Positions 35,411-43,563 of a DNA stretch of 50,642 nucleotides are shown here, one piece after another. Below the pieces are notes generated by a model, which was not told the DNA's origin, did not search any database, and saw only the letters and a program-made list of their open reading frames with translations. Position 1 is the first letter of the stretch. Every line of letters starts with the position of its first letter. This stretch comes from Candidatus Moranbacteria bacterium RIFOXYA12_FULL_35_19 (GTDB lineage: Bacteria; Patescibacteriota; Minisyncoccia; Moranbacterales; UBA2206), in assembly GCA_001784805.1 (NCBI GenBank), contig MFSE01000020.1:1-50642 (forward strand), written 5' to 3'. Made by a program: the position numbers and the translations under genes.

Positions 35411-36688
35411 ATGAATAAACAAGTATATCTCGATCACGCGGCAACTACGCCTGTAGATAAAAAAGTATTGCGAGAAATGATGCCTTATTTTAGTGATAGA
35501 TATGGCAATGCTTCCTCGTTGCATTTTTTTGGCCAAGAAGCCTCGCAAGCAGTGGAAAAAGCTAGAATGCAAGTGGCGAAATATTTTAATGCTAATTTGA
35601 ACGAAATTATTTTTACCAGTGGCGCAACCGAATCGAATAATCTTGCTATAAAGGGAGTATTAAGGGCGTGTTACCAGAAGCCACCCGGTGGCTTTTTGAG
35701 CCACCGGGTGGCTTCAAAAGGGGCTTCAAAACCACATATCATCACGACCACTTTTGAACATCATTGCGTATTGAATACCATCAAAGAATTAGAAAAAGAA
35801 AATTTAATCGAGACTACTTTTATCAATCCAAAAAAAGATGGTGTTATCAATGTCGAGGATATAAAAAATGCAATCAAATCAAATACGATTTTAATTTCTG
35901 TGATGTATGTGAATAATGAAATTGGCACTGTGCAACCAATTGCGGAAATTGGAAAAATAATTCATGAAACACGAAACACGAAACATGAAACAAAAAGCAA
36001 TGGATATCCAATTTTCCATACAGATGCGACACAGGCAGTGGCTTATTTTGATTGTGATGTCGAAAAATTGGGAGTGGATTTGCTTTCAATGTCGGCGCAT
36101 AAAATATATGGACCAAAAGGAGTAGGGGTTTTGTATATTAAAAAAGGGCTTAATATAGCCAAAATTCAAGATGGTGGGGCGCAAGAATTTGGAATGCGCG
36201 CAGGAACAATTAATACCTCGGGAATTGTTGGATTAGGAAGTGCGATATCAATGATCAATGATCAAAGAACAACTAACAATGAAAAAATTAAAAAGCTACG
36301 AGATTATTTAATTGCAAAAATTCTCAAAGAAATTCCAGATTCAAGATTGAATGGTTCAAAAATAAAAAGATCGCCGAATAATGTAAATGTAAATTTTTCG
36401 CGAGTAGAAGGGGAGAGTTTGCTTATGATGCTCTCGTCAGAAGGAGTTTTTGCTTCAACCGGTTCAGCTTGTTCATCAGGATCGCTTTCGCCATCACATG
36501 TACTTTTGTCGCTTGGTTTGAAACCAGAAGAAACGCATGGATCACTGCGATTGACACTCGGGAAAAATACCACCAAAAAAGAAATTGATTACGTCGTGAA
36601 GGTAATTAAAAGATCAGTAGAAAAACTCCGAAAAGTTTCCGGGAGCGTACTTAAGGATTATTATAAGAGCATGAAACATGAAGCATGA
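35411..36688 (+). CDS. iscS: Cysteine desulfurase (start corrected to Met7)
   Basis: VYLDHAATTPVDKKVL; SAHKIYGPKGVGVLYIKKG; GSACSSGS. Confidence 0.93.
   Translation: MNKQVYLDHAATTPVDKKVLREMMPYFSDRYGNASSLHFFGQEASQAVEKARMQVAKYFNANLNEIIFTSGATESNNLAIKGVLRACYQKPPGGFLSHRVASKGASKPHIITTTFEHHCVLNTIKELEKENLIETTFINPKKDGVINVEDIKNAIKSNTILISVMYVNNEIGTVQPIAEIGKIIHETRNTKHETKSNGYPIFHTDATQAVAYFDCDVEKLGVDLLSMSAHKIYGPKGVGVLYIKKGLNIAKIQDGGAQEFGMRAGTINTSGIVGLGSAISMINDQRTTNNEKIKKLRDYLIAKILKEIPDSRLNGSKIKRSPNNVNVNFSRVEGESLLMMLSSEGVFASTGSACSSGSLSPSHVLLSLGLKPEETHGSLRLTLGKNTTKKEIDYVVKVIKRSVEKLRKVSGSVLKDYYKSMKHEA
35677..35715. repeat. Hairpin repeat inside iscS
   Basis: GAAGCCACCCGGTGGCT-TTTTG-AGCCACCGGGTGGCTTC, 17-bp perfect arms. 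Confidence 0.95.
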
Positions 36689-36767
36689 AACATGAAACAA
36701 GATTCTAAATCAGGATTTTGAAATAAAACTTGTTACATGCTATATGTTTTATGCTATATGAAAAAAT

Positions 36768-37154
36768 ATGTATTCAAAAAAAGTTCTGGAACATTTTACT
36801 CATCCACACAATCAAGGCGTGATAAAAAATCCGTCAGGAGTTGGAATGGTGGGTAATCCAACTTGTGGAGATATGATGAAAATTTATATCAAGGTAAAAA
36901 AAGATGTAAAGAAGAGGGAAGTGATAAATGACATCAAATTTGAGACACTAGGATGCGCTAGCGCGATCGCAACCTCATCTATGATCACGGATTTGGCAAA
37001 AAACAAGACATTAGAGGAGGCATCCAAGATTACTAGAAACGATGTGGCAGAAGCCCTAGAAGGTTTGCCACCGATAAAAATGCATTGTTCAAATTTGGCG
37101 GCCGATAGTCTTAGGGAGGCGATAAAGGATTATCAAAAGAAAAAAAAACAATAG
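36768..37154 (+). CDS. iscU: Fe-S scaffold protein IscU/NifU-like
   Basis: YSKKVLEHFTHPHNQG; GNPTCGDMMKIYI; LGCASAIATSSM; MHCSNLAADSL. Confidence 0.93.
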   Translation: MYSKKVLEHFTHPHNQGVIKNPSGVGMVGNPTCGDMMKIYIKVKKDVKKREVINDIKFETLGCASAIATSSMITDLAKNKTLEEASKITRNDVAEALEGLPPIKMHCSNLAADSLREAIKDYQKKKKQ

Positions 37155-37190
37155 AAAATTTAAATACCGTTTAATTTTTTTAGATATTTT

Positions 37191-37217
37191 AAAACTGCTA
37201 ATTGAAAGCAGTTTTAT
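37191..37217 (+). terminator. Rho-independent terminator
   Basis: AAAACTGCT aattga AAGCAGTTTT. Confidence 0.6.
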
Positions 37218-37592
37218 TATTAAAGGGGAGTATTAAAGACAAATATGTAGAGTGTCGCACAATGATACTTATACGACCCTGTATATTATTCAATTATGCT
37301 TTCTTAAGATACATAGATGTATCTATTAAGTTAGTAATAAGTCTCCTGAGTCAATTTTAGATGTCTTTTTTTATAAATTTAATTTAAAATTTATTTTTTT
37401 AAAATAAAAATATTTTTTATTTGTAAATTATCATTTGGTCAATTGATACTTTTGAATCGGTACCAATTTTTCCAACTAATGCTTTGGAAGTTCCTAAATA
37501 TAAATTTAAACCAAAAAAATATATTTTTATGATATTTATTTTTAAATATAAATTAAAGAGGATTAGCTCTCCCCTATTGCCAGCAAATTAAT

Positions 37593-38843
37593 TTATTTCA
37601 AATATCTCATTGGATTAATTGAAGCACCTGTGGGCAACATTAAGCCACTTTTTTTTGTTGATTCAACAACTTCAAAACTTTTTTTATCAAAAACAGAAAA
37701 ATGAAGATGTGGCCCAGTTGAATATCCAGTATTGCCACTCTTGCCAATTTTATCTCCAGTCTTGACTTTAGCGCCTTTAGATACAAGTTGGCTACTAAGA
37801 TGTCCATATAGGGTAACTAAACCATCTTTATGATCAATTGCAATCCATTTTCCATAGGCATATCTATGTCCGTCTATATCATTATTTCCTACTCCAATAA
37901 CCGTTCCCCCTCTAACTGCAAAAATATTATTTCCTGTGCTAATCCCAAAATCAATTCCGTTATGAGGTTTTCCGCCATAGGCTCCGGCTTTAGCAAAAGA
38001 AGTCATGCCATAACTTTGAGTAATTCTTACTGAAGAAACTGGATAATTAAAATATCCTCCCTTAGCTGCTGGTAGCTTACTGTAGTCAACTGACTTAGCA
38101 GATTCTAAGCTATAAATTTCATTTTCGATTTCGGACAAAAGTTTTTCGTATTTTTCTTTTTCCGCTTGAGTCTCAATAAGAATTTTTTGTTTTTGATTTT
38201 CATTTAATTGTAATTCATATTTGTCATTTTCCAATTCTTTTTTTAGTTTTTCGCTTTGCTCATAGGATCCTTGAAGTTCTTTTTGATTATCAACTAATTC
38301 TTTCTGATTATTTTTTATTTCATTCAAAATGTCAGAAACCTTAATGCCTGATTGACTGATATAATCTACTTGTTCAAAAGGATTGGTAAGGGCTTTATCC
38401 AAAAGAACTATTTCCAAAATCCCCTGTTGGTCATAATCATAGTAGGATTGGATTAATCCGGATAGCATCTTTTTTTGATAGATAATTTCTTTTTCTTTTT
38501 CTTCAATGCTGTTTTCCAGCGCAGTTATTTTTTCAGAAATGCTGGTTAGATTTTTGATTGTTTCAAGAAGAGTTTTTTGATTTTGCGCCTGTTCCTTGTT
38601 TATATAACCAATTTGATTTGTGACAATATTGAGTTGTTTAGTTTTAACTTCGATTAGTTGTTCATACTTCTCAATCTTTTCACAATCATCCTCGCATTTT
38701 TTTTGTAAGGAAGTATTAGTTGAATAAGCACTTTCACATTTATCTTCGCAATCGCTGGCAAAAATTTTAGCAATATTAAAAACTGAAAAAAATCCAGTCA
38801 AGGCAAAAATAAAGAGGATTAATTTTATTTTATTAATTTTCAT
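37593..38843 (-). CDS. M23 peptidase with N-terminal coiled coil (EnvC-like murein hydrolase)
   Basis: KPHNGIDFGISTGNNIFAVRGGTVIG...GHLSSQLVSKGAKVKTGDKIGKSGNTGYSTGPHLHFSVF. Confidence 0.93.
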   Translation of the reverse strand: MKINKIKLILFIFALTGFFSVFNIAKIFASDCEDKCESAYSTNTSLQKKCEDDCEKIEKYEQLIEVKTKQLNIVTNQIGYINKEQAQNQKTLLETIKNLTSISEKITALENSIEEKEKEIIYQKKMLSGLIQSYYDYDQQGILEIVLLDKALTNPFEQVDYISQSGIKVSDILNEIKNNQKELVDNQKELQGSYEQSEKLKKELENDKYELQLNENQKQKILIETQAEKEKYEKLLSEIENEIYSLESAKSVDYSKLPAAKGGYFNYPVSSVRITQSYGMTSFAKAGAYGGKPHNGIDFGISTGNNIFAVRGGTVIGVGNNDIDGHRYAYGKWIAIDHKDGLVTLYGHLSSQLVSKGAKVKTGDKIGKSGNTGYSTGPHLHFSVFDKKSFEVVESTKKSGLMLPTGASINPMRYLK

Positions 38844-38844
38844 T

Positions 38845-40329
38845 TTATATTTTTCCTAAAGCTTGTTTAATTCGTTTTAGACTTTCTTCTTTTCCCAGCA
38901 CCCAAGCGCATTCAAAGGGCGAGGGTGATTTTTTCTCTCCTGTTAGAGTGGCGCGCAGTGGCCAAAGCAATTCACCGCGATTTTCTCCCGCGGATTCCAT
39001 CAGAATTTTTTCCAAATTCTCCCGTGTCCAATTTTCGTCTATTATATTTTCCAAAACGCTTAAAGATTTTTTCAAAGATTTTTTCAAGTCATCGTCCGAC
39101 ATATCTTTCCAGCGCAAAAGTTCTTTGTCAAAATTTATATCTCGAAAAAAGAATTGGTTACTCTCCCCTACTTCTGACAAATTTGCGAGACGGTCTTTTT
39201 CAATAAAAAGTATTTTTTTGATATATTCTTCAGATTTTTTTTCTTCGCTAGCATTTTTATAAAATTCTTTTTCCTCAAAAAATTCCAAAGATTTTTCATA
39301 TAATTCTTCGAGGGAAAGTTTTTTGATCCACTGCGAATTTATCCAATCCAATTTTTTGATGTCAAAAACGGCGCCCGCTTTGTGAACATGAGCCAAATCA
39401 AATTTTTCTACCAATTCGGAAAGCGTAAAAATTTCTTGCGTACTTCCCTCTCCTGGATTCCAACCAAGCATCGCTACAAAATTAATGATCGCTTCTTTGA
39501 GATAGCCTTTTTTGATATAATCCTCCACCGCCACATCACCTTGGCGTTTAGAAAGTTTGGATTTATCAGGATTAAGAAGAAGTGGCAGATGAGCGACTTC
39601 GGGAACTTGCCAACCAAAACTTTCATAAAGTTGGATATACTTTGGCGTGCTGGAAACATATTCTTCTCCGCGAAAAATATGAGAAATTTCCATCAAATGA
39701 TCATCAATAACATTGGCAAAATTATAAGTTGGATAGCCGTCAGATTTTAAAATTATTTGGTCATCTAAAAGATCATTTTTTATCTCAACTTTTCCTCGAA
39801 TCAGATCATTGAATATGGTTGACCCTTGGGTATTTATTTTTTGCCGGATAACATATTTTTCTCCGCTGTCTAATCTTTTTTTAATTTCTTCAGAAGATAA
39901 TTTCAGGCAGCACTGGTCATACATTGGAGCTTGTTTTTGCGCTAACTGATTTTGGCGCATTTCTTCCAATCTTTCTGGCGTGCAAAAACAATAATATGCT
40001 TTTCCAATTTCTACCAATTGCAAAGCATATTTTTTATAAATTTCCAGTCGTTTTGATTGTGTATATGGCCCAAAATTACCTTTTTCTATTATTTTTCCAT
40101 TTTCAAGATAGACCCCTTCGCAATATTCAAAGCTCGCCCAATTTATAATAGCTATTAATTTTTCCAGCGCATCGGCAACTTCTCTTTTTTGATCAGTATC
40201 TTCAATGCGCAAGATAAAATCGCCATTATTTTTTTTGGCAAAAAGATATCCATACAGTGCCGTTCTAAAATTTCCTATATGCATATATCCAGTTGGTGAC
40301 GGCGCAAATCTAGTTCTGATTTTGTTCAT
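38845..40329 (-). CDS. gltX: Glutamyl-tRNA synthetase
   Basis: IRTRFAPSPTGYMHIGNFRTALYGYLFAKK; IEDTDQ; KLSKRQGDVAVEDY. Confidence 0.95.
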   Translation of the reverse strand: MNKIRTRFAPSPTGYMHIGNFRTALYGYLFAKKNNGDFILRIEDTDQKREVADALEKLIAIINWASFEYCEGVYLENGKIIEKGNFGPYTQSKRLEIYKKYALQLVEIGKAYYCFCTPERLEEMRQNQLAQKQAPMYDQCCLKLSSEEIKKRLDSGEKYVIRQKINTQGSTIFNDLIRGKVEIKNDLLDDQIILKSDGYPTYNFANVIDDHLMEISHIFRGEEYVSSTPKYIQLYESFGWQVPEVAHLPLLLNPDKSKLSKRQGDVAVEDYIKKGYLKEAIINFVAMLGWNPGEGSTQEIFTLSELVEKFDLAHVHKAGAVFDIKKLDWINSQWIKKLSLEELYEKSLEFFEEKEFYKNASEEKKSEEYIKKILFIEKDRLANLSEVGESNQFFFRDINFDKELLRWKDMSDDDLKKSLKKSLSVLENIIDENWTRENLEKILMESAGENRGELLWPLRATLTGEKKSPSPFECAWVLGKEESLKRIKQALGKI

Positions 40330-40330
40330 A

Positions 40331-40945
40331 TTATTTTATACTTTTTAATTTCTCCACAAACTCTGGAAATTCTTTTAATTTAAAATGCCCCTTATCTTCA
40401 AAAATTATTTTTTCAGCATTAGGCAAAGCCTTTGAATATTTTTCGAGATCAATAAATGGAACAAGGGGGTCATCCTTACTGTGATAAAGAAAAATCTTGG
40501 AACATTGGGTGGAAAATTTTTCCAAAGATTTTGGAAGAGCAAAATCTCCTAGCGTGTAGTTTATATTTTTATCTTTATCATCAAATGGCGCAGCCAGTAG
40601 AAAAGCTCCTTTTATCTTAAGTGGAAAATCATTTTCTGATAAATATTTGGCTAAAAACATCCCACCTAAAGATCCTCCAGCTAAGATTAGATTATCTTTT
40701 AAAAAAGGAAATGATTTTTCAAACCAAATTTTCCATTCACTATATTTTGCATTCCAAGTGGCGCATGGCATTTGAGGCAGGAATACTTCATAACCATCAC
40801 CCAAATCAGCTTGTAAGTGATGCACCCATCTATTTTTTCCTATAAAATATTCCTTTGTTGCTTCACGTGTTTTAAGGAATTCCAAATAATCTTTATGTGA
40901 ATTAAAAACATTTCCGCCGTGAATCCAAAAAATTTGCTGTGACAT
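40331..40945 (-). CDS. Alpha/beta hydrolase, RBBP9/YdeN-like
   Basis: FWIHGGN; LILAGGSLGGMFLAKYL; HSKDDPLVPF; DKGHF. Confidence 0.8.
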   Translation of the reverse strand: MSQQIFWIHGGNVFNSHKDYLEFLKTREATKEYFIGKNRWVHHLQADLGDGYEVFLPQMPCATWNAKYSEWKIWFEKSFPFLKDNLILAGGSLGGMFLAKYLSENDFPLKIKGAFLLAAPFDDKDKNINYTLGDFALPKSLEKFSTQCSKIFLYHSKDDPLVPFIDLEKYSKALPNAEKIIFEDKGHFKLKEFPEFVEKLKSIK

Positions 40946-40955
40946 AAATTTAACC

Positions 40956-41426
40956 TTAAGCAATTTCACTTTCTTTTTCTTCTTTCTCTTTCTTGATAAA
41001 ATTCCAATGAATAAGCAAAATAGGCAGAGCGATTATTACCATTGTTAAAGAATCGATGAAATTATTTTGCCTGGCTGGCACAATGCATTTGTCGCCCGAT
41101 TGGTTTTCTTTCCAATTATCATAGTCCTTAAGAAGCGCATCTATTTGAACTTTTTGATCTTCCGTGGTTCCTTCTTTTGAAATCACAGGAGAAATTGGCG
41201 GTTGTTGACTGCATTCAAAATAGCTTTTTTTCTCCGCTTCAGGAAAAATAAAATATTTCAGGCCAATATTGAGAATTCTGCCAGAGCCGATTGCCACAAA
41301 AAGAAGACTTACTACTGCGACCAAATACAAATAAATTGTTTTGATCAACTTTGTTGTTTTTGTTGTCATAGTTATTATTGAAATTAAAATAATTAGAAAA
41401 ATTAGTATAATTATAAATAGAATCAT
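40956..41426 (-). CDS. Membrane protein of unknown function (DUF5671-like architecture possible)
   Basis: 156-aa ORF with TM segments near both ends. Confidence 0.55.
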   Translation of the reverse strand: MILFIIILIFLIILISIITMTTKTTKLIKTIYLYLVAVVSLLFVAIGSGRILNIGLKYFIFPEAEKKSYFECSQQPPISPVISKEGTTEDQKVQIDALLKDYDNWKENQSGDKCIVPARQNNFIDSLTMVIIALPILLIHWNFIKKEKEEKESEIA

Positions 41427-42187
41427 TTTTTCTTGAAAAATATTTTATAGGGAAATATTATAATTGCGTTTAAGATTCTTTTGAGCCTTTCTTTTTTAAA
41501 TTTCCATTCTTGCGGTTGGAATATTCGCCAGAGCCATTCTAAGCCAATAATTTGCATAAATTTCGGAGCGCGGCGGACTTTTCCAGTAAGAAAATCAAAA
41601 CTTCCGCCAACTCCCATGGCTAGTCTAATTGTATCACATTTTTGTGAATTTATAAAGAGTTCTTGGTAGGGTGCTCCAAAGTTGCAAAATAACAAGTTAT
41701 AATTTTTTAATTCTTCCATATATGGTTGAATGGAAGTGCTATTGTTTTTATATATATTGAGATCATATCCTCCAATTTTAATTTCTGGATATTTTTTTGA
41801 TATTGCATCACAAGTTTCTTTGAAATTACTTAACCCATCCTTATTTATAGCCAGAAATATGCCTAGTTTTTTTTCATTAGCGATTTTCAAAATTTCCAGC
41901 ATCAAATCTGCGCCAGCCAGTCGGCATTTCAAATTTTTTCCAAATCGCCAAAAAGCTAATTTTATCCCAAATCCATCCGCTACATTCAAATCACTTGCGT
42001 TAAGAATATTTTTAAATTCTGGATTTTTTTGTGCTTCCAAAATAAATTCTGGATTAATCGTAGCGATCTGATGAAATTTTGGTTCACTCAAAAAAAATTT
42101 TATTCTATCTATAATTTCAAATCGATCTAAATTGTCAATTCGTACACCCAAAACTTCTTCTTTAATATTTTTATTTAATTCTTCCAT
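41423..42187 (-). CDS. WecG/TagA/CpsF family glycosyltransferase
   Basis: TINPEFILEAQ, VADGFGIKLAFW, RLAGADLM, CNFGAPYQELFI, GVGGSFDFLTGKVRRAPKFMQIIGLEWLWR. Confidence 0.95.
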   Translation of the reverse strand: MEELNKNIKEEVLGVRIDNLDRFEIIDRIKFFLSEPKFHQIATINPEFILEAQKNPEFKNILNASDLNVADGFGIKLAFWRFGKNLKCRLAGADLMLEILKIANEKKLGIFLAINKDGLSNFKETCDAISKKYPEIKIGGYDLNIYKNNSTSIQPYMEELKNYNLLFCNFGAPYQELFINSQKCDTIRLAMGVGGSFDFLTGKVRRAPKFMQIIGLEWLWRIFQPQEWKFKKERLKRILNAIIIFPYKIFFKKK

Positions 42188-42200
42188 ATATGGTTGAATG

Positions 42201-42251
42201 CCCGCCTGCCCGCTTCGCCAAAGCTTTAGCGAGGCGAGCCGGCGAGGCAGG
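42201..42251. repeat. GC-rich 51-bp inverted repeat, identical to 19431-19481
   Basis: CCCGCCTGCCCGCTTCGCCAAAGCTTTAGCGAGGCGAGCCGGCGAGGCAGG. Confidence 0.95.
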
Positions 42252-42279
42252 GTAGTATTTATTATTATGGTAGTGCTTA

Positions 42280-42681
42280 TTATTTTAGTAAATTTTTTAT
42301 AAATCTGTGATGGCTATAGCGATCTAAAAGATTTTCTCTTTCCATTTCCCTGTTATTTTTTGAAGTTTTGGTTTTTAAGCATTTAGCCAGCCAGCTATTA
42401 TAATTTTCGTCTTCAGAATGTAGCCATCTTTCTGTTTTGGTTATCGTTTGAAAACTAACTTTCAATTTATTTTTTATAGTTTCATAACTCTCCCCTTCTA
42501 TAAGTAATTGCGCAATTTGAATTCTTCGGGCAACCATTAGATTCTCACTTGGAGTAAGTAGTCCCACAAAAAAATCCACAACTTCTTTTTTTGATTTAAG
42601 GTTGGCAATAATATCAAAAAAATTACCAATTATTTTATATCGTTCTTTGGAATTTATCTCATGTGATTTTACTTTCGCCAT
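42280..42681 (-). CDS. TrpR/YerC-like family protein
   Basis: EEVVDFFVGLLTPSEN-like KKEVVDFFVGLLTPSENLMVARRIQIAQLLIEGESYETIKNKLKVSFQTI. Confidence 0.8.
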   Translation of the reverse strand: MAKVKSHEINSKERYKIIGNFFDIIANLKSKKEVVDFFVGLLTPSENLMVARRIQIAQLLIEGESYETIKNKLKVSFQTITKTERWLHSEDENYNSWLAKCLKTKTSKNNREMERENLLDRYSHHRFIKNLLK

Positions 42682-42704
42682 ATTTTTTTAAAAGTTATTA
42701 AATA

Positions 42705-42737
42705 TAATACTTCCATTCAACCATATAAGGTAGTATT
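42705..42737. repeat. AATACTTCCATTCAACCATATAAGGTAGTATT repeat
   Basis: Related copies at 41709-41740 (in wecG-like gene) and 42174-42263 (interrupted). Confidence 0.7.
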
Positions 42738-42799
42738 AGTCAATTTAGGCTTTATTATTATATTATTATATTATTATAAAGATAAAAGACATAGAATTT

Positions 42800-43342
42800 T
42801 TATTTTAGTGGACAGGATTCTAAAGTTAGATAGTTGCTTCCTTTTTCATTAAGTTCGCTGGAAATTATTTCAACTGATTCAATTGAAAGATTAAGCGGAA
42901 ATTTTTCCAAAATTTCAGGTTTGCTTTCCAAAGCTTCCCATTTATATTTTCTGATACGCCCTAAAGTTATATGCGCCCTAAAAGATTTTTTTGGAGTATT
43001 AGAAATACCAAGTTCTTTTTCAATATTATTTACTAGATTTTTCAATTCTTCACTAGGTTTTCCCGTAAGGGCTATAATTTTTGGTTCTTCTTTCGATGGA
43101 AAAAGCTCAATTTGGTCAAATTCAATGTCGAAAATATTTTCTTTTTCGCAAATCGCACGCGTTTTTTCGCAAATTTCCAAAATTGCTTCTTCGGAAATTA
43201 GGCCTAAAAAAATTAAGGTAATATGCAAATTAGCTTCTCTTATCCATTTTACGGGCAAATTCTGCCATTTTTCCGTGGCTAAAATAAGCCTTTTCTTGGC
43301 TTTATCTGGGATATTAAGGCTAATAAAAATTCTACTTTTCAT
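42800..43342 (-). CDS. thpR: RNA 2',3'-cyclic phosphodiesterase (2H phosphoesterase, ThpR/LigT-like)
   Basis: FISLNIPDKAK; HITLIFLG and HITLGRI (two HxT/S-type motifs). Confidence 0.85.
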   Translation of the reverse strand: MKSRIFISLNIPDKAKKRLILATEKWQNLPVKWIREANLHITLIFLGLISEEAILEICEKTRAICEKENIFDIEFDQIELFPSKEEPKIIALTGKPSEELKNLVNNIEKELGISNTPKKSFRAHITLGRIRKYKWEALESKPEILEKFPLNLSIESVEIISSELNEKGSNYLTLESCPLK

Positions 43343-43358
43343 AAATATTGTAAATTAG

Positions 43359-43386
43359 TTGACTTAATAACTATTTTTGCTATCAT
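43359..43386 (+). promoter_or_regulatory. Promoter for the 43393 small RNA
   Basis: TTGACT, 16-bp spacer, extended -10 TGCTATCAT. Confidence 0.5.
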
Positions 43387-43392
43387 ATGTGC

Positions 43393-43525
43393 AACACGAG
43401 TCGAAGTCGCCCTTGGCTCCTCCACTTTGCGAGTAACCGTTATAAGTAAACTTATTGCAGTTCTTATACGGCCAGAGTAGAGAAATTATGGGCGACACCT
43501 CTTCAAATGAAGAGGTTTTTTTATT
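43393..43525 (+). ncRNA. Candidate small structured ncRNA, family unassigned
   Basis: GTCGCCC/GGGCGAC closing stem (43406-43412 / 43490-43496), CCGTTATAAG..CTTATACGG hairpin, terminator CCTCTTC aaat GAAGAGG TTTTTTT. Confidence 0.55.
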
Positions 43526-43563
43526 ATTAACAGATAAGAATGAATTGTGATACAATAATATCA

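Noticed and set aside
42280-43342. Functional RNA-repair operon (RtcB-like plus ThpR-like)
   Set aside because: The two genes are about 30 kb apart in different contexts and the RtcB-like protein has altered motifs, so no linkage can be claimed.
42834-43358. 174-aa plus-strand ORF
   Set aside because: Antisense shadow of the ThpR-like gene, which has clear HxT motifs.
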